Assembly: GCF_000620645.1 (NCBI RefSeq)
Contig: NZ_JIAV01000014.1
Coordinates: 310,001 to 374,000 of the forward strand
Origin: Nocardioides sp. URHA0032
Lineage (GTDB): Bacteria > Actinomycetota > Actinomycetes > Propionibacteriales > Nocardioidaceae
Direction of reading: 5' to 3'
DNA length: 64,000 nucleotides
In this document: one piece after another, positions 35,202 through 43,362 of the stretch
How positions within the stretch are numbered: the stretch's first letter is position 1
Layout: each line of letters begins with the position of its first letter
Made by a program: the position numbers and the translations under genes
Notes under the pieces: model-generated
Databases searched by the model: none
Told to the model about the DNA's origin: nothing
The model's input: the letters and a program-made list of their open reading frames with translations, nothing else

Positions 35202-37580
35202 TCAGCCTCCGGTGAGGTGCAGCGTCGTGATCAGCTGGGCCTTGATCTGGGCCGGCGTCCAGGGGAACCGCACCCAGCGCTCGTTCGAGAACATCCGGGT
35301 CTGGTCGTCCGACCACGGTGACGCGGGGTCCTCGTACTGGCTGTAGGTGAGGATCGTGCGCGCCTCGATGCCGGTCTTCCCGCGGAACGCGACCGCCTGG
35401 ATGTACGACGAGCCGCGCGTGGCCGGGTCGAGGATCGCGTCGCCGATCGTGCTGCTGACCGCGTTGGCGTCGCCGGACAGGTCGCCGAGGCCGCCTCCGA
35501 GCGGCCAGCCCGCGGAGCCCCGGTCGCCGGAGCGGTGCAGCTCGCCGTACGTCTCGGACAGGTCGTAGCCCCGGTCGGTGACCCGCGTGATCGCGGCCGC
35601 CATGGCATCGACCACGTCCTGCGAGGTCGACAGCGTGCGCGGCGTGGTCAGCGGGTGGTCCTTGTCGAACGGGACGGCCCACAGGCTGACCTTGCGCGAG
35701 CTCGCGATCGAGACGAACTCCTCGAAGATCGCGGCGCCGGCGTTCGACGTCGGGTCGGAGTGGCCGTCCCAGTCGTGGAGGACCTGGCAGGCCGTCGTCA
35801 GGCCGGTGGCGTCGCACACGTCGTCGAGCCGGCCACCGGCGCGGGCCACCTCGGCGGCGTACACACGGTTGGCGTACTCGTGCGACCGCAGCGTCCTCGG
35901 GGTCTCCTTGCCCTTCCTCAGCTGGTCGCGGACGTAGGACATGACGACCTTGGTGCGCATCGTGCGCTGGCAGTCCTCGCAGCCGATGATCCGGGGATAG
36001 CCGGTCAGCTGGACCTTGTCGTTCGGCATCCAGTAGGAGTCGTTGGCGTTCATCACCCAGTCGCGGCGGAAGACCTCGGGCAGCTGCTTCGGCCCGAGGA
36101 TGCCGGGACGCTCGGCGTCCGCGTCGCTGCCCCACCGACAGCTGGTCCCGGCGCGGGTGCCGTCGAGGCCGGGGAGCCCGGCGGCCGCGAAGATCAGCCC
36201 GCCGGCCGAGGTCATGCAGCGGCTGGCCATCGCGTTGGTGACGTTCGGGGTGACCGCGTGGTCGGCGTACAGGACCTCACCGGTGCGGTCCGCGGCGATG
36301 GTGTTCACCCACGGCATGCCACCGCCGTTGTCCTGGCGGTGGAGCAGGTCGTGGACGTTCTTCGCCATGTTCATCGAGAGGAACGTGTCGAAGGTGCGCA
36401 GGTGCTCTGCGTTGGCGTCGCGGAACGCCCAGACGCTGTCCTTGGTCCAGCCCATGAAGAGGCTGGGCGCGTTGAGGACGTAGCCCTCCGAGGTCCGCCA
36501 GAGCGTCCGGGTCACGGTCTCCACGCCGTCGTCGGTCAGGACCGGGACCTGCACGTCCCGTCGGTCGAGCTCGGCGGTGCCGCCGTCGGCGGTCCGGTAG
36601 CTCGTCGGCGTGCCGGCGGTGCGGTACTGGTACGGCGTGAAGCGGTAGCCCGTCGAGACCGTGTGGCTCCAGGCGACGTCCTTGTTGAAGCCGATGTTGA
36701 TCGCCGGGAAGCCGGTGAGCGCGCCGCCGGCGACGTCGAGCCTGCCGGGCACGGTCAGGTGCATCTGGGTGAAGCGGTAGCGCCCCAACCACGGGAAGTG
36801 CGGGTTGCCGAGGATCATCCCGCTGCGGGTCGAGGTGTCGCCGCCGCCGACCGCCGTGGCGTTCGAGCCGAACTGGTCGTCGGTGCCGAACGCCGCGCGC
36901 AGCGCGGCGCGGGTCGGCCTCGGTGCCGGCCTGGTCGGGCCGGTCGGAGGCGTCGCGGTGGTGACCTGGGGCAGCAGCTGCGTCGTCGACGAGATCAGCT
37001 GCGCGAGGTAGAAGGCGTACCAGACGTCCGTCGTCGTGACGTTCGGCTGGATCCAGTCGTCGTCCGCGCACGCGGGGTCGGTGACCTGGTGGTCCGTCAG
37101 CCAGTCGTTGATGCCGGCGGTCTCCGCGACGACCATCGCCTTGGCGCGCTCGCTCGGGCCCGCGACCGGGTCCGTGAGGAGCTTCTCGACGACCTGGCGG
37201 TCGTGGATGTCGCGCACCAGCGTGTCCCACTGCAGGTTCGTGCCGGAGCCGCCGACGTTGTCCTTGTAGACGGCGTCCGGGCCGTCGTACAGGGATCGTT
37301 CGCCGCGCGCGGTCAGCAGGGTGTCCATCAGGTTGCAGGTCGCCTCGGCCGTGGTGATCCACCCGGCGCCGTACGCCATGCCCTCGAACGTGTCGGACGT
37401 GATGTGCGGGATGCCGTGCTCGGTGATCCGGATCGTCACGTCGTACGGCGCGGTGCGCTCGCCCGGGGGCGACGCGGCGTGGGCCGTGGTGACGGCCGCG
37501 GTCGCGGGGGTGAGCAGGAGCAGGGTGGCCAGGGCGATGCGCACGGCCCGAGTGTGGCGGTGGCGATACGGAGGATGCAC
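35202..37580 (-). CDS. Secreted penicillin-acylase family N-terminal nucleophile hydrolase
   Basis: A 792-residue exported precursor. Residues 14-36 form a signal peptide (ALATLLLLTPATAA, cleavage near AHA). An alpha chain precedes the likely autocleavage site at G238-S239 in FGSNATAVGG, which would expose Ser239 as nucleophile of the beta chain. Beta-chain hallmarks follow: GNPHFPW near 263, NIGFNKDVAWSHT near 297 and MNANDSYWMPN near 525. Closest known activities are long-chain acylases of aculeacin A/acyl-homoserine-lactone type. TAGGTT lies 10 nt before the ATG; an in-frame GTG 12 codons in (37544) is an alternative. Confidence 0.88.
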   Translation of the reverse strand: MHPPYRHRHTRAVRIALATLLLLTPATAAVTTAHAASPPGERTAPYDVTIRITEHGIPHITSDTFEGMAYGAGWITTAEATCNLMDTLLTARGERSLYDGPDAVYKDNVGGSGTNLQWDTLVRDIHDRQVVEKLLTDPVAGPSERAKAMVVAETAGINDWLTDHQVTDPACADDDWIQPNVTTTDVWYAFYLAQLISSTTQLLPQVTTATPPTGPTRPAPRPTRAALRAAFGTDDQFGSNATAVGGGDTSTRSGMILGNPHFPWLGRYRFTQMHLTVPGRLDVAGGALTGFPAINIGFNKDVAWSHTVSTGYRFTPYQYRTAGTPTSYRTADGGTAELDRRDVQVPVLTDDGVETVTRTLWRTSEGYVLNAPSLFMGWTKDSVWAFRDANAEHLRTFDTFLSMNMAKNVHDLLHRQDNGGGMPWVNTIAADRTGEVLYADHAVTPNVTNAMASRCMTSAGGLIFAAAGLPGLDGTRAGTSCRWGSDADAERPGILGPKQLPEVFRRDWVMNANDSYWMPNDKVQLTGYPRIIGCEDCQRTMRTKVVMSYVRDQLRKGKETPRTLRSHEYANRVYAAEVARAGGRLDDVCDATGLTTACQVLHDWDGHSDPTSNAGAAIFEEFVSIASSRKVSLWAVPFDKDHPLTTPRTLSTSQDVVDAMAAAITRVTDRGYDLSETYGELHRSGDRGSAGWPLGGGLGDLSGDANAVSSTIGDAILDPATRGSSYIQAVAFRGKTGIEARTILTYSQYEDPASPWSDDQTRMFSNERWVRFPWTPAQIKAQLITTLHLTGG

Positions 37581-37628
37581 GACCGGAACCTACTGGTCTC
37601 GTCCGGCTCTTGACGCGGATTCAGTGGA

Positions 37629-38366
37629 TCAGCTGCGGTAGTCCCCGCCCGCGACGCCGAAGAACTCCTCGAGGGTGGTGGTGTGCGTGCGCCGGAGCTC
37701 CGCGGCCAGCGCGCGGCCGACGTACCGGAGGTGCCACGGCTCGGGCGAGTACCCGGTGACCGCGGCCGTCCCGGGGCCGTACCGCAGCACGAAGCCGAAT
37801 CGCCAGGCATCGTGGGCGAGCCAACGCCCGCCCGGCGTGCTGGCGAAGCAGGCCTCGAAGTCGCAGGCCGGACTGGCGGGAGTGACGAGGTCGACGGCCA
37901 GGCCGGTCTGGTGCTCGCTGTAGCCGGGGCGGGCGGACACCCGGTCCGCCTCCTCCCGGCCGTCAGCGGCGACGAGGTCCCCGTAGACGCCCTCCTGGTA
38001 GCCGAAGGACCGGAACGCACTGGCGATCTTGAGGCCCAGCCCCTGCCGGTCGCTCGCGGCGAGGAGGGCGGTGAGCGGACCGGCGGCCGGCGTCGCCACC
38101 TGGTAGCCGCGGACCAGCGTGATCGCCGGCTCGTAGTCCAGCGGGTGGATCGGGTGTGACTTGTTCACGATCACCCACATGCTCGCGGGGTCGGTGGTCG
38201 AGTGCGCGGTCCGGTCGAACTCGTGGCGCGGCGCGCTCGTGGTGCGGACCGCCGCCGCGGTCGTGTCGACCGGGTCCGGGCCGGGAGCGGCCGCGGGTGG
38301 GTCCTGGGCGCTGCACGCCGTCCCGATCAGGGCGGCCACGACCGCCAGCGCCGTTCTCGTCCTCAC
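37629..38366 (-). CDS. VanY-type D-alanyl-D-alanine carboxypeptidase lipoprotein
   Basis: A 245-residue peptidase of family M15B trimming D-Ala from peptidoglycan stems. N-terminal signal with lipobox-like LIGTAC at 13-18 predicts membrane anchoring. Zinc and catalytic motifs are ASAFRSFGYQ near 115, SARPGYSEHQTGLAVDL near 143 (SxHxxGxAxD), and EPWHLRYVG near 208. It is next to the penicillin-acylase gene, on the same strand, and divergent from a sigma factor. Confidence 0.93.
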   Translation of the reverse strand: MRTRTALAVVAALIGTACSAQDPPAAAPGPDPVDTTAAAVRTTSAPRHEFDRTAHSTTDPASMWVIVNKSHPIHPLDYEPAITLVRGYQVATPAAGPLTALLAASDRQGLGLKIASAFRSFGYQEGVYGDLVAADGREEADRVSARPGYSEHQTGLAVDLVTPASPACDFEACFASTPGGRWLAHDAWRFGFVLRYGPGTAAVTGYSPEPWHLRYVGRALAAELRRTHTTTLEEFFGVAGGDYRS

Positions 38367-38395
38367 GTCTGGTTGACGGGGGCGGACGGATCGGA

Positions 38396-38430
38396 GGTTG
38401 CATGCAACCCTTCGAGGAGCGACACCGGTC
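38396..38430 (+). promoter_or_regulatory. Palindrome and possible ECF promoter before the sigma-factor gene
   Basis: GGTTGCATGCAACC at 38396-38409 is a perfect 14-bp palindrome. Its CAACC half with a GGTC element about 18 bp downstream resembles an ECF-type -35/-10 pair that would start transcription shortly before the GAGAGGAGG ribosome site. Autoregulation is inferred. Confidence 0.4.
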
Positions 38431-38450
38431 AGGGAGGTGAGAGGAGGCCC

Positions 38451-38975
38451 GTGCGAGACAGCGACCGATCAGCGGAGTTCGTGGCGTTCACCCGCGGCCA
38501 CCGGGCCGACCTGGTGCGGACGGCGGCACTGCTGTGCGCCGGGGACGAAGCGCTCGGCGAGGACGTCGTGCAGACCACCCTGACCCGCCTGTACCTGGCC
38601 TGGCACCGGGTACGCAGGGCGGAGAGCCCGCTCGCGTACGCCCGGACGACGCTCACCCACGTGTTCTTCGACGAGGTCCGCCGGGCGCACCGGCGTCGCG
38701 AGACGACCGTCGCGGACCCGGCGCTGGCCGGCGAGCCGGCGTTCGCCCGGGACCCGGACGTCGACCTGCGCGCCGTGGTGCTGGCGGCCCTGGAGTCGCT
38801 CGGGCCACGCCAGCGCGCGGTAGTGGTGCTCCGGCACTGGCACGACCTGGACGTCGCCGAGACCGCACGGATCCTCCACTGCTCCACCGGCACCGTGAAG
38901 TCGCAGAACGCCCGGGCACTCGCCCACCTCCGCGACGTGCTCGGCGCCGCCCACCTGACGGCGGAGGTTCCCTGA
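38451..38975 (+). CDS. SigE-family (ECF-type) RNA polymerase sigma factor
   Basis: A 174-residue sigma factor. Region 2 is at 8-75 (RADLVRTAALLCAGDEALGEDVVQ, LAYARTTL), a short linker follows, and region 4 is at 115-165 (GPRQRAVVVLRHWHDLDVAETARIL, GTVKSQNARAL). The GTG start has GAGAGGAGG 5 nt upstream. Its stop overlaps the next start (TGATG), so the two genes are coupled, as usual for a sigma factor and membrane partner. Confidence 0.92.
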   Translation: MRDSDRSAEFVAFTRGHRADLVRTAALLCAGDEALGEDVVQTTLTRLYLAWHRVRRAESPLAYARTTLTHVFFDEVRRAHRRRETTVADPALAGEPAFARDPDVDLRAVVLAALESLGPRQRAVVVLRHWHDLDVAETARILHCSTGTVKSQNARALAHLRDVLGAAHLTAEVP

Positions 38976-39586
38976 TGACCGAGCACGACCTGAAGCACGT
39001 CCTGGGTGTCGCCGCCGCTGCCGAGCGCCCCGACCCCGACCCGCTCGCCGACCTGGCGCGCGCCCACGCCGCCGCGTCCTCACGCCTCCGCCGCCGGGTC
39101 CGGGTCGGGCTCGCCGGTGCCGCCGTCGTGACGGTGCTCGGGCTGGGGTCGGGCGCAGTGCTGACCGACTCCCCCGCGCCGGCGCCCGAGCACGTCCGGC
39201 TCGTCGCGGCCCGGCTCGACGCGACGCCGTACACCTTCGACCTGACGCCGAAGGGCTGGTCGGTCCAGGCCCAGCAGCCGACGGCGGTCACGATCGCGCC
39301 CGACGACGGCTCGACGTCGGACGAGCCGGACGACTTCCGGGGCAAGCTCGTCATCCTGTTCGACGCCAACCCGCCCGACGGCCGGCCGGTGGACCGCGAC
39401 GGTCGCCGCTTCTGGGTGTCGGGCGACTCGGGGTACACGACGATCGCCACCCGCACCGTCGCGGGCGAACCCGCTGGGGTGGTGCGGATCCAGTACCCGC
39501 TCGGAGCCGGGTGGGACGAGCAGTCCATGGTCGCGTTTCTCGCCAGCGTGCACGTAGGACCGGGCGCCCGGCAGGGCCTCGGCTGA
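38975..39586 (+). CDS. Single-span membrane protein coupled to the sigma factor
   Basis: A 203-residue protein: a 44-residue cytoplasmic N-terminus (MTEHDLKHVLGVAAAAERPDPD), one transmembrane helix near 45-66, and an extracytoplasmic domain. The layout fits an anti-sigma or sensor partner of SigE-type sigma factors, but there is no ZAS zinc motif (HxxxCxxC), so an anti-sigma role is inferred from coupling only. Its start overlaps the sigma-factor stop. Confidence 0.8.
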   Translation: MTEHDLKHVLGVAAAAERPDPDPLADLARAHAAASSRLRRRVRVGLAGAAVVTVLGLGSGAVLTDSPAPAPEHVRLVAARLDATPYTFDLTPKGWSVQAQQPTAVTIAPDDGSTSDEPDDFRGKLVILFDANPPDGRPVDRDGRRFWVSGDSGYTTIATRTVAGEPAGVVRIQYPLGAGWDEQSMVAFLASVHVGPGARQGLG

Positions 39587-39606
39587 GCGACCTACCCTTG
39601 GGCGAC

Positions 39607-40446
39607 GTGGAGGTCATGGGTCGCGAGGAGTGGGAGCCGCGGGCCGCTGCGCACGCGGCCCGCGTCGACGAGCTCGTGGCGCCGCACCTGGCCCGGCGCG
39701 AGGCGCGGGTCAAGCACCCGGTGCACGACTTCCTGTTCACCTACTACTCCCAGCGGCCGGCCCAGCTGCGGCGCTGGCACCCGGGGTACGGCGTCCGGCT
39801 GGGCGACGCGCCGCCGTACGCCGGGTTGAAGGGGTACGACGACGGCGCGGTCACCGCGGCGTACGTCGCCTCCCAGCGGCCACTGCTGGTCGCCCTGCGC
39901 AGGCTGCTCGCGGCGACGGCGGCCCGGCCGGCGAACTTCGGGTGCTTCGGGATGCACGAGTGGGCGATGGTCTACCGGGCGGACGAGACCAGGCACGACC
40001 GGCCGCTGCGGCTCGGTGCCGCGGGCACGGACGCCGTCGTCGACTCCCACCGGATCGCCTGCTCGCACTTCGACGCCTACCGGTTCTTCACGCCGGCCGC
40101 CGCGCCGCTCAACTCGCTCTCGCCGTCGTCGTCCGACCGCGACGCCTTCGAGCAGCCGGCCTGTCTGCACGCCGGCATGGACCTCTACAAGCACGCGTTC
40201 CGGCTGACCCCGATGGTGAGCTCCGACCTGGTCGCGGACTGCTTCGAGCTGGCCCGCGACATCCGGGTGCTCGACATGCGCGCGGCGCCGTACGACCTGA
40301 CGGACCTGGGCTTCACGCCGGTGCGCGTCGAGACCGCGGACGGCAAGGCGGCGTACGCCGCGGCGCAGCGCTCCTTCGCCGCGCGCGGCGCACCGCTGCG
40401 AGCGCGCCTGGTCGCCGAGTGTGATCGGCTCCTCAGCGTCAGGTGA
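39607..40446 (+). CDS. Conserved protein, often annotated 3-methyladenine DNA glycosylase
   Basis: A 279-residue soluble protein with KHPVHDFLFTYYSQRPAQL near 40, FGCFGMHEWAMVY near 118, HFDAYRFFTPAA near 155 and ACLHAGMDLYKHAFRL near 190. I recall this actinobacterial family being named 3-methyladenine DNA glycosylase, but I see no HhH motif or known glycosylase active site, so the name is weak. TACCCT lies 8 nt before GTG 39607; the ATG at 39616 is an alternative, with GGAGG too close to serve it. Confidence 0.65.
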   Translation: MEVMGREEWEPRAAAHAARVDELVAPHLARREARVKHPVHDFLFTYYSQRPAQLRRWHPGYGVRLGDAPPYAGLKGYDDGAVTAAYVASQRPLLVALRRLLAATAARPANFGCFGMHEWAMVYRADETRHDRPLRLGAAGTDAVVDSHRIACSHFDAYRFFTPAAAPLNSLSPSSSDRDAFEQPACLHAGMDLYKHAFRLTPMVSSDLVADCFELARDIRVLDMRAAPYDLTDLGFTPVRVETADGKAAYAAAQRSFAARGAPLRARLVAECDRLLSVR

Positions 40447-40480
40447 CTTCGGTCCCTAGGGCCAGGGGACCTCGAGTCCT
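40443..40480. promoter_or_regulatory. Two DosR-like boxes
   Basis: GTGACTTCGGTCCC (40443-40456) and GGGGACCTCGAGTCCT (40465-40480) each resemble the DosR/DevR dormancy box (GGGACTNNAGTCCC core). Their centres are about 23 bp apart, two helical turns. TAACGT (40480-40485) follows as a -10, 7 nt before GTG 40493. Binding is inferred from consensus similarity. Confidence 0.4.
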
Positions 40481-40492
40481 AACGTCGATGAC

Positions 40493-40672
40493 GTGAGGAA
40501 GCCCGTCGCGATGTGCCCGGTCCGGCCCGGCGATCCGTGCTCGCTGTGCGTACCCGGTGCCACGGGTCCCGAGGACTGCCCGCTGGTCGCCGAGGTCATG
40601 CGCGATGCCGAGCTCCGCGCTCGCCTCGCTGACCTGCGCCGCGATCTCCGACCGTCGAGTCGGGAGGTCTGA
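40493..40672 (+). CDS. Small Cys-containing actinobacterial protein
   Basis: A 59-residue protein with CPVRPGDPCSLCVPGATGPEDC near residues 8-29: four Cys (8, 16, 19, 29) of metal-site or redox character, followed by a charged helix (MRDAELRARLADLRRDL). Similar short proteins with a CPxRPGxPCxLCxPGATGPExC core are, I believe, widespread in actinobacteria (possibly DUF6767). The GTG at 40493 fits a leaderless start; ATG 40511 is an alternative. Function unknown; DosR-like boxes upstream hint at hypoxia or redox control. Confidence 0.65.
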   Translation: MRKPVAMCPVRPGDPCSLCVPGATGPEDCPLVAEVMRDAELRARLADLRRDLRPSSREV

Positions 40673-40690
40673 TTCAACATGGCCCGGGGG

Positions 40691-41392
40691 TCAGGTGAGG
40701 GCGAGGACCAGGGCGTTGGAGAGGGAGGAGAGGGCGAACGCGAGGAGGAAGGCCCAGCCTCCGGTGAGCCGGCGCCGGGGGTCGCGCGGCGGCGGCAGGA
40801 GGCCGGTCGGACCGCTGAGCAGGAGGTACGCCGCGAGCCCCAGCGGCGTCGCGGCTCCCAGCAGCCAGAACCACGCCCATCGGGTGGCCCGCCACGGCTC
40901 GGGCTGCGTGATCAGCAGCAGGAGGGTGGCCACCCCTAGGGCGACGCTCACCGCCATGAGCCACCCCGACACCCGCCACCCCAGCACGGTCGAGGTCGCG
41001 TGGCCCCACTCGTGGTGGTCGATGGTGAGGCCGGGCTGCAGCTGCGTGAGGGCGGCGTCGACGTCGGGTACGGCGCGGGGATGCGTCCACCGCCGGACGG
41101 GCCGTGACTCCCTGACCGTCGTCCGGTAGCGGATGATCCCGTCCCGCCAGCTCACCTCCACGGGTCCGGAGCCCCGGGCATGCGGCGGCAGGCCCGGCGT
41201 GGTCGACACCTCGTGCACGTCACCGCTCGAGACGGCGTGCCGGAGGTCGGACCAGGACCCCTCGCGTTCGCCCGTCCCGACGGCGACGGCGAGCACCGCG
41301 ACCCAGCCGGCGATCAGCGCCCAGCGCCACGCGAGCTCGAGCCGGGAGCGGACCCGGCTCTTCGGGAGCTCGTCCGAGGCCGTGGTCGTCAC
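40691..41392 (-). CDS. Hypothetical membrane protein
   Basis: A 233-residue protein with one N-terminal hydrophobic helix (about 22-42), a soluble extracytoplasmic stretch with WRDGIIRYRTTV and HHEWGHA segments, and three C-terminal helices. TACACT lies 7 nt before the GTG at 41392, supporting this start over the longer frame. I do not recognise the family. It is divergent from the 2H ligase gene. Confidence 0.65.
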   Translation of the reverse strand: MTTTASDELPKSRVRSRLELAWRWALIAGWVAVLAVAVGTGEREGSWSDLRHAVSSGDVHEVSTTPGLPPHARGSGPVEVSWRDGIIRYRTTVRESRPVRRWTHPRAVPDVDAALTQLQPGLTIDHHEWGHATSTVLGWRVSGWLMAVSVALGVATLLLLITQPEPWRATRWAWFWLLGAATPLGLAAYLLLSGPTGLLPPPRDPRRRLTGGWAFLLAFALSSLSNALVLALT

Positions 41393-41438
41393 GCCGGGGA
41401 GTGTAGGTCGGGGACGGCCGCCCTGACAGGATCGCCGC

Positions 41439-41957
41439 GTGCATCCCGGCCACTCCGTGCTCCAGGTGCCGGTGCCGCCGCTGGAGGAGTTCGTCCGCGG
41501 CCGCACCGCGCACTACGACCCGTCGTACCTCGGCGCGGCCGGGTTCGGACACGCGCACGTCACCGCCCTCGGACCGTTCACGGACGAGCTGACCGCGGAC
41601 ATCGAGCGACGGCTGGCCGCGATCGCCGCGGAGACCGAGCCGTTCGGCTTCGTGCTGGAGCGGATCGGGCGGTTCGACGACGGCACGCTGCACCTGGTGC
41701 CGGAGCCGGACGAGGGGTTCCGGAAGCTGACCGCGCGGCTGGTCGCGGAGTTCCCGGGCTTCCCGCCGTACGCCGGGGCGTACGACGAGGTCTTCCCGCA
41801 CCTCACGCTCGACCGGCTGTCCGACGACGTGACGGTCGAGTCGACGCTGGCGCTGCTGGACGGCGTGCTTCCCGCGCACTGCCGGGCGGAGCGGCTCGAC
41901 CTCGCCTGGTACGAGCCGCGTCGCACCCGCCTCGTCACGTCCTGGCCGTTAGGTTGA
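41439..41957 (+). CDS. 2'-5' RNA ligase family (2H phosphoesterase) protein
   Basis: A 172-residue protein of the 2H phosphoesterase superfamily, defined by two HxT/S motifs: HAHVTALG near 38 and FPHLTLDR near 120, each supplying catalytic His and Thr. The family includes RNA ligases and cyclic phosphodiesterases, so the substrate is open. CAGGAT lies 6 nt before the GTG start. It heads a tight run of five small same-strand genes. Confidence 0.85.
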   Translation: MHPGHSVLQVPVPPLEEFVRGRTAHYDPSYLGAAGFGHAHVTALGPFTDELTADIERRLAAIAAETEPFGFVLERIGRFDDGTLHLVPEPDEGFRKLTARLVAEFPGFPPYAGAYDEVFPHLTLDRLSDDVTVESTLALLDGVLPAHCRAERLDLAWYEPRRTRLVTSWPLG

Positions 41958-41961
41958 GCGC

Positions 41962-42522
41962 ATGCGTCGTCTCGGAGCGATCGTCCTCACCGTGCTGCTC
42001 GCGGCCGGGCTGGCCGCACCCGCCCGCGGGGCCGACCCCCGCTGGGTCTTCTACACCAAGGACCGGACCTACTACACGTCCCCGTGGTTCCAGGGCGCGC
42101 ACCGGATCATGGTGCCGTTCGGCTGCACCGCGGCGCCCTACTACTCCCCCGACCCGCGCTGCCGGGACCACCACGGGTTCCACCACGGGATGGACATCGC
42201 GATGCCCTGCGGGACCCCCTTGTACGCCGCGGTCCGGGTCCGCGTCGTCCCGAACGACTCGCTCGGCCCGGCGTACGGCGACAACCCGGTGCTGCTGCGC
42301 AACCGCAAGAAGCACTTCGACCTGGTGATCGGGCACACGAAGAAGGTGTACGTGCGGGAGGGCGACATGGTCGCGAAGGGGACCATGTTCGCGCGCGCCA
42401 ACGACCGCGGCGCGCCGGACGGCTGCCACCTGCACTTCGAGGAGCGTTCGGTCGGAGGTGGGCTGTCGACCGCCGGGTGGCCGCGAGCGCTGCTGCGCCT
42501 GACGCCGCGGGACCGGTCGTGA
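41962..42522 (+). CDS. Secreted M23-family peptidase (LytM-like)
   Basis: A 186-residue secreted protein: signal peptide at 1-23 (cleavage after ARG-A), then a zinc metallopeptidase domain with HHGMDI near 75 (HxxxD), GHTKKVYVREGDMV near 118, and CHLHFEE near 155 (HxH). M23 enzymes cut peptidoglycan cross-links. TAGGTT lies 6 nt before the ATG, overlapping the end of the 2H ligase gene. Its stop overlaps the next GTG. Confidence 0.9.
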   Translation: MRRLGAIVLTVLLAAGLAAPARGADPRWVFYTKDRTYYTSPWFQGAHRIMVPFGCTAAPYYSPDPRCRDHHGFHHGMDIAMPCGTPLYAAVRVRVVPNDSLGPAYGDNPVLLRNRKKHFDLVIGHTKKVYVREGDMVAKGTMFARANDRGAPDGCHLHFEERSVGGGLSTAGWPRALLRLTPRDRS

Positions 42523-42785
42523 CCGAGAAGGTGCTCAAGGCGTTCTTCGACGAGGACGGGACCCTGCACACGATCCCGAGCAAGCACGCCAAGCTGCTGG
42601 TCGTGCTCGACCGGCTCGCGCAGCAGTTCGAGCCCGGCCGGCGCTACGAGGAGGCCGAGGTCAACGTCATCCTCACGCGCGCACACCCCGACTACGCGGC
42701 CCTGCGGCGGTACCTGGTCGAGAACGGCTTCCTCACCCGCGAGGCCGGGGTCTACTGGCGCAGCGGCGGGACGTTCGATGTCTGA
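42519..42785 (+). CDS. DUF2087 domain protein
   Basis: An 88-residue protein with the DUF2087 signature: HTIPSKHAKLLVVLDRL near 17-33, YEEAEVNVIL near 44, DYAALRRYLVENGFLTRE near 58. In other proteins this domain follows a regulator or repressor; here it stands alone. The GTG start overlaps the M23 stop by 4 bp, and its stop overlaps the next ATG. Function unknown. Confidence 0.88.
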   Translation: MTEKVLKAFFDEDGTLHTIPSKHAKLLVVLDRLAQQFEPGRRYEEAEVNVILTRAHPDYAALRRYLVENGFLTREAGVYWRSGGTFDV

Positions 42786-43362
42786 GGAGGTCCGCGGCCG
42801 GGACTGGTACGGCGAGGACCTCGGCGCGGTCGTCCACTCCGACGTCGTGTTCACCGACGTCGACCTCAGCGAGGTGATCACGAAGGGCGCGACGTTCGAG
42901 CGCTGCGTGTTCCACAACTGCCGGTTCAACGCGTCCACCCACGTCGCCACGGCGTTCGTGTCCTGCGACTTCCGGCGCTGCAACTTCTTCGACGCGATCC
43001 TCGACGGCTGCAAGCTGACCGGCTCGGAGTTCAGCGAGTGCACGCTGCGGCCGATCGCGGTGCGCGGCGGCCAGTGGCGCGGGGTCAGCATGCGCCGCGC
43101 GACGCTGACCCGGCTCGAGCTCGACGGCGTCGACCTCCGCGAGGCGGACCTGTCGATGTCCGACCTGTCCGGCACGTCCCTGCGCGGGGCGAACCTCGGG
43201 GGCGCGACCCTCCGCGAGACGAACCTGGCCGAGGCGGACCTGCGCGGCGCCCTCCTGGACGGCGTCGACCTCTCGACCGCGCGGCTGCGCCGGACCAGGC
43301 TCGACCTGGTCGGCGCCGTGCTGCTCGCCGAGGTGCACGGCGCCGTGGTCGAGGCCGGTTAG
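42778..43362 (+). CDS. Pentapeptide-repeat protein
   Basis: A 194-residue protein with about 25 tandem A(D/N)LXX-type pentapeptides, clearest at 115-180 (VDLREADLSMSDLSGTSLRG). Such repeats fold as a right-handed beta helix; some members mimic DNA and shield gyrase from quinolones. The charged N-terminus and atypical first coils resemble McbG-type proteins. It overlaps the preceding gene by 8 bp and tail-overlaps the next by 4 bp. Confidence 0.88.
   Translation: MSEEVRGRDWYGEDLGAVVHSDVVFTDVDLSEVITKGATFERCVFHNCRFNASTHVATAFVSCDFRRCNFFDAILDGCKLTGSEFSECTLRPIAVRGGQWRGVSMRRATLTRLELDGVDLREADLSMSDLSGTSLRGANLGGATLRETNLAEADLRGALLDGVDLSTARLRRTRLDLVGAVLLAEVHGAVVEAG

Noticed and set aside
38202..38450. 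N-terminal extension of the sigma factor
   Set aside because: GTG 38451 has GAGAGGAGG at ideal spacing and matches family length; the extension is antisense to the VanY-type gene.
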